From positions 25,132,001 through 25,196,000 of the forward strand of contig NC_046681.1 in NCBI RefSeq assembly GCF_009870125.1: 64,000 nt of DNA, written 5' to 3'. The stretch's first letter is position 1; each line of letters opens with the position of its first letter. This stretch comes from Drosophila pseudoobscura (lineage: Eukaryota; Arthropoda; Insecta; Diptera; Drosophilidae). Positions 46,701-59,800 of this stretch are shown here, piece after piece. The notes under the pieces were generated by a model, which saw only the letters and a program-made list of their open reading frames with translations, was not told the origin of the DNA and did no database searches. The translations under genes and the position numbers were made by a program.

Positions 46701-49700
46701 AACTTGAATGACATTTTCCAGCAGCCCAGCCTGCCTCCACCCGAAAGGAAAACCAAACAATGGACAGCCAAACAGCAAACAAGTCGAGGGGAGGGCAGGG
46801 GTCTTACCTGCGCGGCGCTTTCAATTCATGAAATGGACAATTGTTGTCTCGCCTCGTTGATTCAATTGGAACTGGAACAGGCACAGGCACAGACAACAGA
46901 CAAGAACGGACAAGAGCGGACAAGTACGCGGACGACAGAGCAGTAGCAGTCAACAACTGTAATTACTCTGAAAACGATAAGAGGAATGTGGTAGAAGTTG
47001 GAGTTGAGTTGCAGAGGAGAATGCCCCCCCTCCCCATTCGATAGTCGGTGACGTTGCACAAGACACATGTCTTATCAGTCAATAAATTTTGCAGGCCTGG
47101 AGGAAGTTGTCCGATCCAATCATTATACTATTCAGAAGATAGATGGAATTGAAATACATGGGAATATTTCCATTAGATTTCTCAAAAGATAACCAAAGAT
47201 AAAGCAAGCAATCCATCAATTGTACTTTGTTTTGCCTGACTTATAGCCCCACTGATAACGTCACCAATAAAATCCCAATGAAACCGCATCAAAGAATCAA
47301 AGACTATAGTCTGAACAATCAAAACAAATTATAAAGCGTGCAGTGCCCGCAGACCTAGGCCACAGCTCTCTGGTGATGCATAAATCTTGTCTATATCTTT
47401 ATCTGCTATCGGCTATCGACTATCGACTATCGACTATCAGCTATCTAATACGGATTTCGATGCAGCTGCTACTGAAGCGACCTGAAGGGGAGAAGATAAA
47501 TGCGACCGCGAAAACTTTGACAAGCGATTAACTTTACAATTTATCGCCAAGCAATTTGAATCGTCGTAAATCTTCGAGGAGGCGACTGTTGCCCAGGCTC
47601 GTGTTGCGTCATTAATTCAACCAGTTGTTGCAACAAGCTTAGGCCCCAATGGGTCGGGATCGAGTCTCGTCTCGTCTCTCTCCTGCTGCTATGGCTATGG
47701 CTGCTGCTGCTGCTGCAGTCTAAGAATCGCCCTGATTAAAACATCAGCTTAAAGTAAAGTTGTTCGGGTTGGGATCGGGGTCTCCGGCCTCCTTTTATTT
47801 ATGCATGTTTAAACATATTTAATGTCATTACGAGCACCTTGCCCCATTGCCCACTGACCATGCCACAAACACGCATTTAATTATCTGCTCAGGCTCAGGC
47901 TCAGACTCAGGCTCCATGGCTGCTTGCCTTGCCCCATGCGCATTAATTTAATGAACGCATGCATTTCACATTTTTATCATGTCTTTCGGAGAGGGGCAAC
48001 CCCAACCCCGACCCGAGCCCAAACTCGAATTGGAGCTGAAGCTGGAGCTGGAATTGTGCTACTACGTCCGGCGTCTGGTGTCCACACACAAGTCCAGTAG
48101 CTGTTTGGCCTGTTCCCAATATATTTATTGCATCGTCGCCTTCCACGTTGTCGTCTTCGCTGTTGTCGTTGTCGTCGTCTTTGCGTTTTTAATCGCATTT
48201 AATATTTCATTTTATTAAGCCAATCGTTAACTCGACTTGTGCGCCTGCCACTGCCCATGCCCCATGCCACATCTGCATCTGCTTCCATTCGGAGCGAGCC
48301 CATTCCTATGGCGATATCCCCGATGTCTGCTTATCGTCTGGGCGGCTGGCGAGCAATTTGCTTAATGCTGTCATAAGGCTGTCAGTTTATCATTTGCATT
48401 TTGGCGCGAGGCGGCGCCTTTGGCGACATGGAGATGACACTTAATAAGTGACTTACTCAACACTGGTTGGTTACCACTGGAGGTACCAGTACCACACTTT
48501 CCCGATAGCTAGACGAAATGCCAGGCATTTCATTTGTGGCATGGCATGTGGCAGTCGGCAACAACTCCTCTCTGTTTCTCTGGCTCTATGGCTCTTTGGC
48601 TCTCCGTCTCTCTGCCTCGTTGCAGCTGCAACCACCGACTGCATTCCATTGAGTCAACCAACCGATCAGAGTCGACCCGAGTCGAGCAATTGTCAATTGT
48701 AGCCCCAGCCAGTCAGCCACCACCACCCTACCAGATCTGTTCACATAAATCAACGCAGGAGCGTAGTCCGGCCAGTAGATTGGGGGACGGGTGACTCGCG
48801 GACAGCCTTAATTCAATTAACTTGCTTCCAGTTCCAGTCAAACTGGATGCTAAGTTCAGGGTCCCAACCCTCTTGTCCACTGTTTTTGGACTACGCATCT
48901 GGCATCGCATCGGGCATGGCAAAAAAAAGGGGTAAGGTAAGGCCGCATGTAACGCTGTGGCAACTTATTGAGGCAAGTTTTTGTTGCTCTCGTTTCCTGT
49001 CGTTATGGGAGCTGTAAGTGGTAAGCGGATAGGATACCACCGAGGGTCGTTCGATGGGGTTACATCAGTCTCAACCAAAGAGCATTGAAATCTATCAAAG
49101 ATATACATATGTAGTTATACTTTCTTATATGATAAGAATATTATATAGAGGTTTTCAGCTCTTCGCAACTAATTGTTACTTAATTTGATCAACTTACGTA
49201 TCGACCCTCGCCTGAATTCATTGATACTTATGTCAATTACCATTCCCCATTCTTTTCTTGCAGACAAATGCTGTGGACTCTCGTCTTGTCAATCAATTGG
49301 CCTGTGATGGGGCCTAGGAACTGGAACTGGAAATGGTCGTCGCATCGAATGCTTCCTGTTCGGGTAAGTTGATACGTTGGACCAGGCTCTGGGTCTAGCT
49401 TAATGAGCGACCCCGACCCCGACCCCGAGTTGACCTCAAAGCGGACTGAAAGCAAACCAATTTATCAAAATGGAAAGAAGCACTGAAACAACTCCACGCA
49501 TAATTAAACCAAACCAAAACAGAAATACACAATGGAAAGGAAAAAATGAGAAACAGCAACAGAAACAGAAACATAAAGATATCCAAATGCGTTTTTAAAC
49601 CGTTGAGCAACGCCTCTTTCTAACAGTTTTGTTTTTTCTTTCTTTTTTCAGTTTTTTTTTAGTTTTTGTTTGATTTTTGTTTCTTTTGGTTAATTGCCGC

Positions 49701-52700
49701 TTATTAATCTTGGCCTGGCTTGGTTCCTAGGCCAGTTTAATGGTCTCACAAACGAAATTCTAATTAATGAAATATTTTTCTGCCTCGAAAACTACTTTTC
49801 TGAGCCATTGTCTGAGCGTTCCAACTCCCCAAAACAAAAACTAAAAGGCAATTAATCATAGAAAAAAAAAATAAAAGTTAAATTTGAGAAATGTTTCCCT
49901 CATTTTGGATCGTTTGGAGCTGTTGACAAATTTCTAAGTTTCTCAGAAGATTGACAGGAAAATTAAGTAATCAATCATTTGCTATCAAACGAAGCCGCCT
50001 CGAAGACGTATGGCCTTTATGACCGACCACCATCTGTGCTAGAGACTGTTAGAGCTCGGACTTGGGCCAGAGTCTTATCAACAGATGATGCACGTCTGGG
50101 CCATTATTTAAATGTTAATTTGCGAAATCACGTTAGTGGAGAATGTTGACAAAATCTCAGCGTAGTCAAGCGGCTATGATTAAGCGGCGGATAGACACTT
50201 GTATTATAATCGGTAATCGTGGAAAAGTACAAAGGTACGAGTATATGGTATTTGCGTTGAATCTGTGACGGAAGGTAGAATGGATGTTTTTTCATTCTTA
50301 ATCTGGAGCAATAGCTATAGATCTACAAAACGATGCTGTGTCAATATCTTTCCATATGTCGACAACAAATGAAATACCCAGAGGATTGTTGTTTTGCTTA
50401 ACCTGATTAGTAGGTATCCCATAGTCGCTATAGCGAATATAGCATTCCTTACTTGTTTTCAGTTTGCTGCTGTGCTATCTCGCATGCGATTGAAATGAAA
50501 TATAAAATTACATTAAATTACCGGATGTAATTGCGGTGGTCGTGCCAGTCGCTCAGCTCGTCATTCGGTCCGACTCCTCCGAGATCTACCAGCTTGGTCA
50601 GTGAATCATGATGGGGGCCCCTACACAGCACACAGCACAGAGCGCACACGAAATGCGTCGAAACACAAAAGACTCAGGCCACGAACTCGAGTCGCTCCGT
50701 AGCCGAGACCGAGCCTAAGCCTGAGCCCGAGCACTCATGACCAAATCAGGGGTAGAACTATGTACGAGTACAAACAGCCCACACACTCAAAGAGTGGAAG
50801 AGGAGACCCACACACAAAGACCAACTTGAGTTGTCTTATCAGGGCTAACGATTTTGTCAAATGACAATTTCCCCAGCCACATTGAATGCCTCTTTTTCAC
50901 GCCATTGACTTTTGTATGGTCCATTTAGTTGTCAATTATTTTTGATAGCCTCCGCTCGGGCAGCTGATAAGAACCTCCTCGGAGAATGGAGTGGGGCGAC
51001 CAGACTTGTTTAACCAACAACAAACGAACGAAAGAAAGGAAAACAAACAGATTTGGGATTGTGGCTTGGGGATTGTGTACTGGTAGCTCCAGCTACTCGT
51101 ACTCCTTCTTCCTCTCTCTCTCTATCTATCTATCTGTCTGTCTGTCTGTGCCACATTTGCATATTGAACGGCAGTTTGTCTTGAGCCTGAGCTTTTAGTT
51201 ATGGCCAAACATTAAATTTAACTATTAAGCCATTTTTGGTGTCCAGCTTTGTGTGGTTCGACTTTCCAAGCGGCCACCAAACATACCACCAAACATTGTC
51301 CGTTGACAGTTGTACCTTACGAGAGTCTTTTTTTCGTCTGTGCCTTTTTTTTCTGTTTAAATTTATGAGCCAAAGACACGGGAGGACAAACATACAGACG
51401 GACAGACGGACAGAATGATTAACAAGAAGTGGAGAGGCATGGGAACTAGGAATTGGAGGAGCTAAAAGGCCAAAAACTCACTCAAAGGTGAAGTGAAATT
51501 TGCAGACATTTCAGTTGCTAACTGAATAATAAAATATGTAAATAGGTATTCACGAAATAGCTTTAAGTAGACTGTTTTTGAGAATAATCCCCTGATGATA
51601 GCTTGTAAAGTGTAGCAATATAAAGCTTTACATTTCGGGCAATCCGATACGGGAACCTCGTGAGACCTGATTGAATCGTACCATTAAAGAAATTTCAAAT
51701 TACCATGAGATAAAAATCAATTTTTTTTTTGCAACTCAATCAAGAGGCTGCTGACCTATATATGACTTCCACTTATACAGATATGTACATATCCTCGTTA
51801 CATATTCCCCCTTCATATTGATATTTCCCCCTGCCATTTCCATCTGTGTCTCGTTTGGGGTTCGTGCAACAATTTTCGACGAAAACAATTTTGCAGAGCC
51901 ATGGATCGTATCAAAGGGGAGCAGTATACGCAGGCATGGGGGGGAAGGGGGGCTGAAGGAAAGATCAACAGAAAATGAGAAATTTTTGCAGTGCATATGC
52001 CACGCACGTAGAAACCACACCGAAAGATACAACAGTAACAGTAACAATCAGACAATCATGCACATAATCATGCCATCAATATATGGCAATTATCAATGAA
52101 ATTTATAACAATCCTCGAAATGTAACGAAAACTTAACCGACCAATAAAAATTTCATTTTTCAACAAGAAAGGCAGGAAAGGAAGGCTTACCAAACGAACC
52201 GAACTTTGTGATACTCTGCAGCCATCATTCCTATGATATCGGAGTGTAGTGATTCGGATTTGATCATACGATCTAGTCATACCATTTTGGTACATATATC
52301 GTTTCACTGTTGAAGTTATTCCCGAATATATACTATGGTGGAAGATTTTCTTCCTTTCTGTTACAAAATTCTGTTTAAAATCGTATTGCTCTCTGCAAAG
52401 GGAATCGACTATAGGAGGAGTCTCACGTCAAGTCCAGTCTGTTGCTGCCTCGTGCTGTGTCCAGTTCGTCATCCTCATTCCACAGCAACATAATAATCAT
52501 GATCATCATGATCATAATCATGAGCAACATTGTTGTTGTTTGGGGACTGTGCTGTGCTGTGTGCTGTGCTGCTTCGCTTCGCCTTGTGATCTGCATCATA
52601 AAAACGTGCCAGATTGATGCGTGATTGAAATGCCAATTGGTTTCCAGTTGAAGTTGGAGTTCGAATTCGAGTTCGACTTCGAGCTGGACACCAATTGTTT

Positions 52701-55700
52701 CGGCGTGTGTTTGTTTGAGTGTGCGTTCTTTGTACCGTTATGCCGCTGGCCTGTGTTGGCGTACCCGACACCATTTTTCCACCTTCTCCATCATCTTTTT
52801 CCCGATTACAATCAGCATTGTCATCTTAGACAATTAGAGCAAGACAATATAAGATTTCGTTTTTCGAGCATTTGACTACAAAGAAGAGGGATTATTAGGT
52901 ACTGTCTAAACGGAACAAACAGCATAATATGATTATTATATTATAAAGGGTTAAAATCCAGCATGAAATTTATTTGATATGCTGTAAAGCAGGTGCTGCC
53001 TTGTTTTCCCAGTACTTAAAGCGGAGATGTAGCAGAAAGAGAACAGAACACAGCAAGAGAGAGAGTTAAATCGATCCGCTAGATAAACAGTTAGAGCTTC
53101 ACCCATATCAAGAGAAGTAGCGAGAGGAAGATGGGATGGCAGGAAAGTCAGAAAGAGAGAGAGAGATTTCCGTTGACCGCTTACCGTTGGGTGATGTGTT
53201 GTTTTTGTTTTTGTCGCCATGACCATGACTTGTGGATGTACACAGTTGTTGTTTCTTGGGTCCCATGTGTGTCATGCTCTTCACAGATTTTAATTTACTG
53301 AGCTTTTCCATAAGGTTTGTAACGGATGTGGCCAAGAATGACAATCAATGTATCGATAACAGAGAATTTCGACTGCCGTTAATTTAATTAATATTTAATT
53401 ATTTCTTTTATACACATTCATCAATCAACATTCCATAGGAGGGTATTCCCAGTTCGTTCTGGATGGAATTCCTATTAATATGCATTCGAGATGCCACTGT
53501 CACCGCCGCCTGATGAATGGAAGTCTGCTGGCGCCACAAACCAGAGAACTATCAAACTCCTCTTACAATCTTACCATATAGGGCAACGGCAAGCCGATCG
53601 ACTCCTCCTCCGTGGAAATATCAATGCAACCTAACAGCCACAACCACAGCCACAGCCGAGGATGGACTGCCACTGCCACTGCCACTGCCTCAACAGCATC
53701 TGCCACTTGCAGCTTCTGCTTCTACTTCTGCCAGCAACTTCCTCTCTTATCTCCGACTACAAATTGACCATTTCAATTAATGAAACGCACTTAAACATTA
53801 AAGAGTCGGTTGTCTGTTGGTCGGGGGTCCTCTGGCTCTTCGTATGAGTGTGTACTCAAGTGTCGGCACTAATGAACATGGCGAATCGTTAAAAAAACAA
53901 CTTCTTTCTTTCCTTTACCCTTTCCTTGGCTTATCCTCCTACTCGAGCCGCCGCCTCGTCCCGCTCACATTTGCATATTTTGTTGTCGAGATTAAGCGCG
54001 TAAATTTGTCGTTAAAAATCATGTTTGAGATCGGCAATGGAGACACACGCGATTATACACCTAGACAGGGGTGTAGACAGGATATTTTTTGTTTCATTAA
54101 GGGGGGCTTGAAATTGATTAATGCAGGAAAACTAAAAATTGTAATAAATATTTTATATTTCCTTGATGCTTAATAGCGAAAAAAAAAAAAGGTTACCCCC
54201 CCTTGGGGAGAAAGAGCAACTAGAGGCAGCTGTTGATTTTTAACAGTTTCTGTTTCTGTTTGGGTTGTGGCGTCTCTTTCCTGCGTTCGCATTTGATTGC
54301 CGGCCTCTCAATTTGATTGATGGCTGTCGCCTCACGGCGCATGCTCGGCATGTCTATGCCACAGCCGTACTGATTTACCGTTACCTGATAAGCAAAAAAA
54401 AAAAAAGAAACCGAAACCAGAGAGAAAAAAACGAGTGGCAATTACCTCAAGTGGAGCAGCATTTGGCATTTGCATAAATTGGCCTAAAACAAAAAAAAAC
54501 TAGAGGATAGAAAAGCAAAAACCCAAATGAAACGAAACCAGAGAGAGAGAAAGAGTTGGGGAATGAAACCCGAGCTTTCTTCGTGACTGGCGACGTTTTC
54601 CCAGAGATCTCCGGATCATTACAGAGGTCCCAGGGGTCAGAGATGTCCAAAGCAATTTGATGTTACAATTTGTTTGGGCAACGACAAGTCAATTTGGGAT
54701 CCGAAGTCCCCTCCTGGGTAGCCTAGCATGTCTAGGGGTAAGATCTTCATCGCGATGATCTTCTAAACTCAAATCAAAAGTTATTCAATGAAAAAGTTAA
54801 CCATTTCCAGCTTACCATTTCGATTCGCAAATAATGATCTTGAAAAGCTTCGCTGGATATGGATATATAGTAACACTTAATCGGACCCAGATAATATGTA
54901 GTTCCGATCCATGAAGTTGGCTCTAAGACTGAATTTTTTCCCACTTTTCCACTGGAGCATGGAAATGCTCTCAATACTTTTTTTGCTTAATTAGTTTATC
55001 CACCATTATAATTTTTAATTGGCTTGGTCTCCGCCACAAACACGAAAGATGACGACGAAAAAGAGACCGTCTAGATGGAGGGAGAGAGAAAAATTTCAAT
55101 TGTAATTTTATGCAACACGCAGCCGCAAAATGATTTTCACAGCAAATTATGCGGCCAACCGCAGTCGGTGCCCCCAGAGAGACATGCAACATGGATTTCC
55201 CACGCATGCCCCCAATGAATGGAAATCAAGAGAGGCACAAAAAAAAAAATGAAGAAGCAGTCTCTCTACTATATCTTCACAGTAGAGGCAAAAGCAACTT
55301 CCGCGAGTAGCCGCAGAAGAGAAGGAAAAAAAGACAACAACAAAAATTTGCGTTTTTGATTAAATCGTGGGATAGATCAAAGCCATCTTATCAAAAGTTC
55401 GCCAAGCAGGTGAACTGGTCGGGGCCTGGCCAGGCCCCAAACGTGGGATAGTATTTGAAAGATATTCCGGCCTTGATTTTCAGATCAGTTGTTTGTGGGA
55501 GAATGGGTGAGACAATGTGAAAGAATGGAGCCAGAGAATCTACATAGATGAAGATTCTCTGAAAGACAGAAGATGAAATTTCTAGATTATAGTCTAACTT
55601 TGTTATATGGCTCCCATTTTAAGGGAACTTTACTCCATATATTTCAGATTTGTACTGCGTAACGAAGGGTATCAGGTGAGTAGATTACCTTAAATCAAAG

Positions 55701-55762
55701 TTAAATCAAAACTAGTCACAAAAGTGAAATAAGAAGTGAAAAACTCATAAGTGTATCCACAT
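43701..55762. other. gene desert, middle part; presumed bft intron
   Basis: No coding gene is supported. Content is CT/GA microsatellites (43822-43842, 44692-44730, 53143-53167), GGCAGGCAGG repeats near 45389-45410, 'ATCGACT' repeats near 47414-47436, TCTA/TCTG repeats at 51119-51150 and A/T-rich spacer. Confidence 0.5.
54062..54205. mobile_element. possible short MITE-like element with G-rich and C-rich arms
   Basis: 'ACAGGGGTGTAGACAGGATA' and 'TTAAGGGGGGCTTG' on the left are mirrored by 'GGTTACCCCCCCTTGG' on the right, about 140 bp apart, with an A/T-rich centre. This is the layout of small non-autonomous elements whose ends read GGGG-GTAG-CAGGAT and CCCCCCTTGG. The right end is incomplete and no target-site duplication was identified. 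Confidence 0.35.
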
Positions 55763-55845
55763 CCCGGCACAGTTAATGGCACTGGAAGAATTCACGGGGT
55801 TTTTCAATACAACCCGTGATCTCTTAGTGGCATCTATGGTGCGGG
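55763..55845 (+). ncRNA. mir-263a: mir-263a microRNA precursor hairpin
   Basis: The 5' arm contains the full miR-263a-5p (55775-55798, starting AATGGCACTGGAAGAATTCA) and the 3' arm the miR-263a-3p sequence (55815-55836, starting CGTGATCTCTTAGTGGCATC), with a loop of about 16 nt. Both arms match the D. melanogaster products as I remember them, and the flanks pair further (CCCGGCAC with GTGCGGG). miR-263a protects sensory bristle progenitors from apoptosis by repressing the pro-apoptotic gene hid. Its seed (ATGGCAC) is shared with miR-263b and the vertebrate miR-183 family. It is transcribed on the + strand, about 450 bp upstream of a predicted exon. Confidence 0.97.
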
Positions 55846-56291
55846 ACTCATCTCAATCAATCTCAATCGCAACCAACGTTGATAATTGTGTTAATGTGTG
55901 AACTGCATTAAATCGGTTACTCAAAAGGGAAATTTTTGTTGTTGTTTTTTTTTGTGTGTGGGAAATTAATTATTAAACCGGACTCATTAGCACCTTAAAC
56001 CCTCCTCAAACCTCAGACCATCTAATTCATAAATTTTCGAATGTATGCAAGAGAGAGAGAAGAGACTTTCAAAAATAATCAATAGGAAAATAAAGGCAAC
56101 GAACAAAAATGGAAGTTTACAGCATTAAAAGAAGTGAGAGGAGGAGTGGTGTGGTCTGGTCTGGGAACCTGATGGGGCACTAGGTACCGGACATGGTGGC
56201 AGCCTTGAAAAATCACCTTTCACACCGCCTAGAGTTCTCGAATCTGTTCTGTTCTTTTTTTTTATTTTTATTTTGTGCCCACAATTAGCAG

Positions 56292-56524
56292 TTCAATGAA
56301 CCAGTCGTTCCACTGTTCCAGACCAGCGGATGGAGCCAGAGCGAGAGGAGAAAAAAGTCAGCACTGAGCACTGAGAAGAAACGAACAAAGTACCAATCTC
56401 CCGGAGAATAGCACAAAACCCATGGATAATAACCCAATGGAGCTGTTGGGCATGCCAATGCCCATGGCAAGAGACGACCAGAGAGAGAAAGAGAGAGAGA
56501 GGCAGGCCACAGAGAGAGAGAGAG
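56292..56524 (+). ncRNA. bft: candidate bft exon downstream of mir-263a, with a small ORF
   Basis: A T-rich tract ending in the tandem acceptor TTAGCAG (AG at 56287-56288 and 56290-56291) precedes the exon; GAGAG|GTAAAA ends it. It contains ATG at 56419, starting MDNNPMELLGMPMPMARDDQ. Splicing the next 51 nt intron joins this in frame to 'ALSMPKRKH' and a TAA stop in the next exon, giving a possible 43-residue micropeptide. The GA-rich end makes translation evidence weak. Confidence 0.4.
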
Positions 56525-56575
56525 GTAAAAAAGATAATTAACTTTTTTTCTTCTTTTTTCTTATTTTTCTTTTAG
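56525..56575 (+). other. 51 nt predicted intron
   Basis: Donor GTAAAA, a branch-point-like TTAAC, then about 25 pyrimidines and TTTTAG. The length is close to the minimum for Drosophila introns. Confidence 0.5.
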
Positions 56576-56798
56576 CACTAAGTATGCCAAAGAGGAAGCA
56601 CTAACAACGACTACAACAGCAACAAATTACAACACATTACAATGGACGGGGGCCCAGGCCCTGCAAGTGTGAGAGAGTTCCTCCCCAGCCGAGGGGGAAT
56701 TCCCCCCGTCTTTTACCCTTTTCCTGCTTGAATGGTTTTGTCATGCATAAATTTTGTAGTTTTGCTTAAAATTTTGCACTCTGCCAAAGCAAGAATCA

Positions 56799-56804
56799 AA
56801 TAAA
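56799..56804 (+). terminator. AATAAA, candidate bft poly(A) signal
   Basis: AATAAA lies 224 nt into the last predicted exon, followed by a T-rich then GT-rich stretch (56818-56840) as expected downstream of a cleavage site. Confidence 0.45.
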
Positions 56805-56835
56805 TTCCTGCACAACCTTTTTTTTCTGTTTGTTG

Positions 56836-59800
56836 TGGGTACGAGTGCGAGTACCCTTCTGGACAAGTTCCGCCCGACTGCTCTGGAGGGAAGGCGTCTG
56901 GATGGGGGCAGATAATGATGATGCTTCCTGTTTGGCGGCGGCACATAGCACATACATACATGCCAGTGTCCGTGTATGTGTATTTATGAGACACCTTTTG
57001 CGCTGATAAGTCTGTACTCGAGTTACAATTGAAATGTGTACTTAATTAAGGGAAGGCGAGTCGATTCGGTGTCTTTTGATCTATGGTCAAGAGAGAATAC
57101 TGAGAAATACAGGGCTAGGTGAGATCGAGATGTGGAAGCAATTATTCACTTAAACCTAAAATGGAAGATTGTAATTTGTAAATTCCTAAGAAGACCTTGT
57201 TGTTAAGATGGTTTTGGTTTTTCTTTCAAAGTTAAATTTGAAATATAGTATGATGCACGCAAAAACACCATCTTCCCACACAATCCGACACGATCCGATT
57301 TTATGTAAGCCAACAAATGTAACGAATATCGTAAGGTTTTCAACCTTTACCGAATTTTAATATAACATTAATGCTTTATATAACAGCAGAACACAAAAAC
57401 AACTCCTGAAATATATATATTTTACCCAAAAATCTACGAGTGTGTGATATCTTTGGAACAAAACTTGGCAAAAAAGTTTCAAAACCATTAAATAAACTGG
57501 TAAAATCAAAGAAAAGGAAGGTTCATTCACTCTTTAATGACAGCTTCACCACACACGATTCAAAATATTTCCGAATAATGTATTTTCGGCTGATTACTTT
57601 GATAACCAATTCTAATTTGAAGAAACAAAGTAAACCATGTCCATACTCACGTGCTACCAAGTAAGTTAAGGATAAAGATGTCCGATATGTAATGGCATAT
57701 TTAGGGGCCAACCAATCACATCCATTGTTTTAATATTATGCTGGTTTGTCGGGGAAAATCCCACAGATGGTAGGCAATACAAATTGATTGGCGGCAAATG
57801 GTTAAAATTTTTGCATAATTCAATGCGCACGCGTTTTGGTTTTAGTTTCGGCAATTTTCCTATTTCCCGCGGCCACAGCTGGAACCAGAGAGACACAGGA
57901 ATGGCCCCTAGACATTGTCCGGTCCGGTCGCGCAACATGGTGCACCACCAGACATCCAACAAGTTTCTGGTCTTGGGCCTGGGCCTGGGTCTGGGTCTGG
58001 GCCTGCTGCTCCGATTTGAAATCATTAAATGGACGACAGGCGAGATCGAAATTGCCGGCAGTGCCAAAGTTGCCGCCTGGCCTGCTGTTGTTGCTGTCCG
58101 TTCCCGGTGTCGCAGAGGGTTGTTGGGGAAATTTGAAAATTACCTTTAATCAGAGCGAAAATGAGATGGCTAATTTGCATTTGCCGGAATTGGCTGGAAA
58201 ATGTTGCATGGACTGTGGGAATGGCCGCAATCCTGTCATTTGGTCAGTGGGAAAACGTGGCCCAAACTCGGTTTGGTTTTCTATTTTTTTTTTTTGTCCA
58301 TTGGCGTGGGTGGGCACTGGCCACAGCACTGGCTGGAACGACAGCAGCTGTGCGTTGGAATGTGATCAACCCCTGCCTGACTGGACTGCCTCTCGAGTGC
58401 CTGATGGGAACTGGACCTGGTTCACATAAGGAAAAGAGATGCAGCCACACGTCTCGCTCTTCTGTTGTTCTCTGGCGCTTTTTGATCTATGAGCTGCGAT
58501 TACGAGGCGCAGCTAAAAGCTGTACAGATAAAGCACAGTTGAACAGTTGATCCCCAAGTGAGGCAGCTGCTGCCGCCAGCAGTTGCAAATGATGATGAGG
58601 CATGCCACCAGCAGCAACAGCAACAGCAACAACGAATGCAACAGCAACATAGATCAGACCGGGAGACCATGACAAGCGACAAGTTGTCGTTAGGCCCAAA
58701 ATTAGATGCATTTTGTATGCCAAACAGAGAGAGAGGCTACGGAGCACACAGCCAGAATCGGAGCTTGAGAGAGGGAGAGGGAGAGCACCACTCTACAGGC
58801 GGTGGCTCAGAAAATTGCATAGCTAAGTGCAGCAACAAGAGAGCGTGCAACAGCTATGGGCCTAGGGTAAACATTTGGCGACGCATCAGTGCAGCTGGAA
58901 AAGATACCTGCTACAAAAAAAAAGCGGAAAGAAAGAAAGGCTAGCTTTGGAGCCACAGCTATAGATACCCTTGCAGATTCATCGCTTCAATGGCAACTGT
59001 TGTTTTTATATACAATAGTGGGAAAAGGATACATGAATCATGGTTTGATACTGTGCACAGTGTGATTCCTAACTGTTAACACGAATTAGTGTGTGATATA
59101 GTGATCTGCAAGGCCTACTTTTTCCGCCCTATTATTTTTAATGACAATGATTCCTTCTCTGCCCTTCAAAAATCTGCTCAAAGTCAAAATACTCTTCGCT
59201 AGGGTAGAATATATAGCCCCAAGCTATACCTGTGCAACCTATACCTACCTATACTGTGCAAATATTTTAGCAGCAATTTTCAGCTTAAATGCCTGCAAAA
59301 CGAGATGCCCAACAGCTTTTGGCGGTGGCCAGAGGCTTTTCTTTGGTTTATTTCCCTTCTTCAGCGCTATTCATTTGGAAAGAGCTCTTCTTTGGGGCTA
59401 TTATACATACATATATACACTGGAAAGCTAATTGCGTACATCCACATATTGTTTATAGTAGAGGATGATAGCAGAATGAAACTATTTTAGACATTTTAAA
59501 GTGGAATTTAGACAAAATCGAATCGATATAGCGGTTTCCGTCCGTAAATTTTTAACTGAGATTGATCATAAATCTATTTCTAGTGCTCTTTAATTATAAA
59601 TGTGATTTACACTAGCTAAGATAAACTGATTTTTGTATTACACTCCAATTAAAAGAGATATACGAAACAGAATTGAGTACAGATCCGCTCTTTCTCACTC
59701 TCTACTATATTGGGTTCGGGGAATTTCCTAGCGTTAATTAGAGAGCGCGGTACACGTGATAACAATGACTCTTCATATCGGTTCACAGAGATCAACGCAA

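Larger units (their letters stand above)
35131..56835 (+). ncRNA. bft: inferred primary transcript hosting mir-263a (bereft lncRNA)
   Basis: In D. melanogaster, mir-263a is processed from the bereft (bft) non-coding RNA, a gene needed for normal mechanosensory bristles. Here the hairpin lies on the + strand at 55.8 kb. On the same strand I see an Inr+DPE promoter at 35131, a donor at 35920, a candidate 35 nt exon (37548-37582), an acceptor at 56288/56291, a 51 nt intron (56525-56575) and a poly(A) signal, AATAAA, at 56799-56804. No long open frame connects these. The extent and exon set are inference; only the hairpin is certain. Most of the span consists of A/T-rich and CT/GA-rich DNA without recognised genes. 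Confidence 0.45.

Noticed and set aside
53185-53311. Minus-strand ATG exon (MEKLSKLKSVKSM...) ending at a GTAAGC donor
   Set aside because: Upstream and downstream splice partners could not be fixed and the downstream candidate (from about 53060) is poor in coding character; kept only as a weak possibility.
54786-54974. Protein-like minus-strand fragments ending at GTAAGC
   Set aside because: The two fragments are in different frames separated by a stop, and any connecting intron would be about 34 nt, too short for Drosophila.
57836-58429. 197-residue + strand ORF
   Set aside because: It includes a Trp/Ala/Val run from a GGGCCTGGGTCTGG repeat, has no domain signature, and overlaps another equally open frame, so chance in GC-richer DNA is likelier.
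58558-58944. 128-residue + strand ORF with a glutamine run
   Set aside because: The glutamines come from a CAG/CAA microsatellite and the rest is GA-rich; there is no splice support and no recognisable family.
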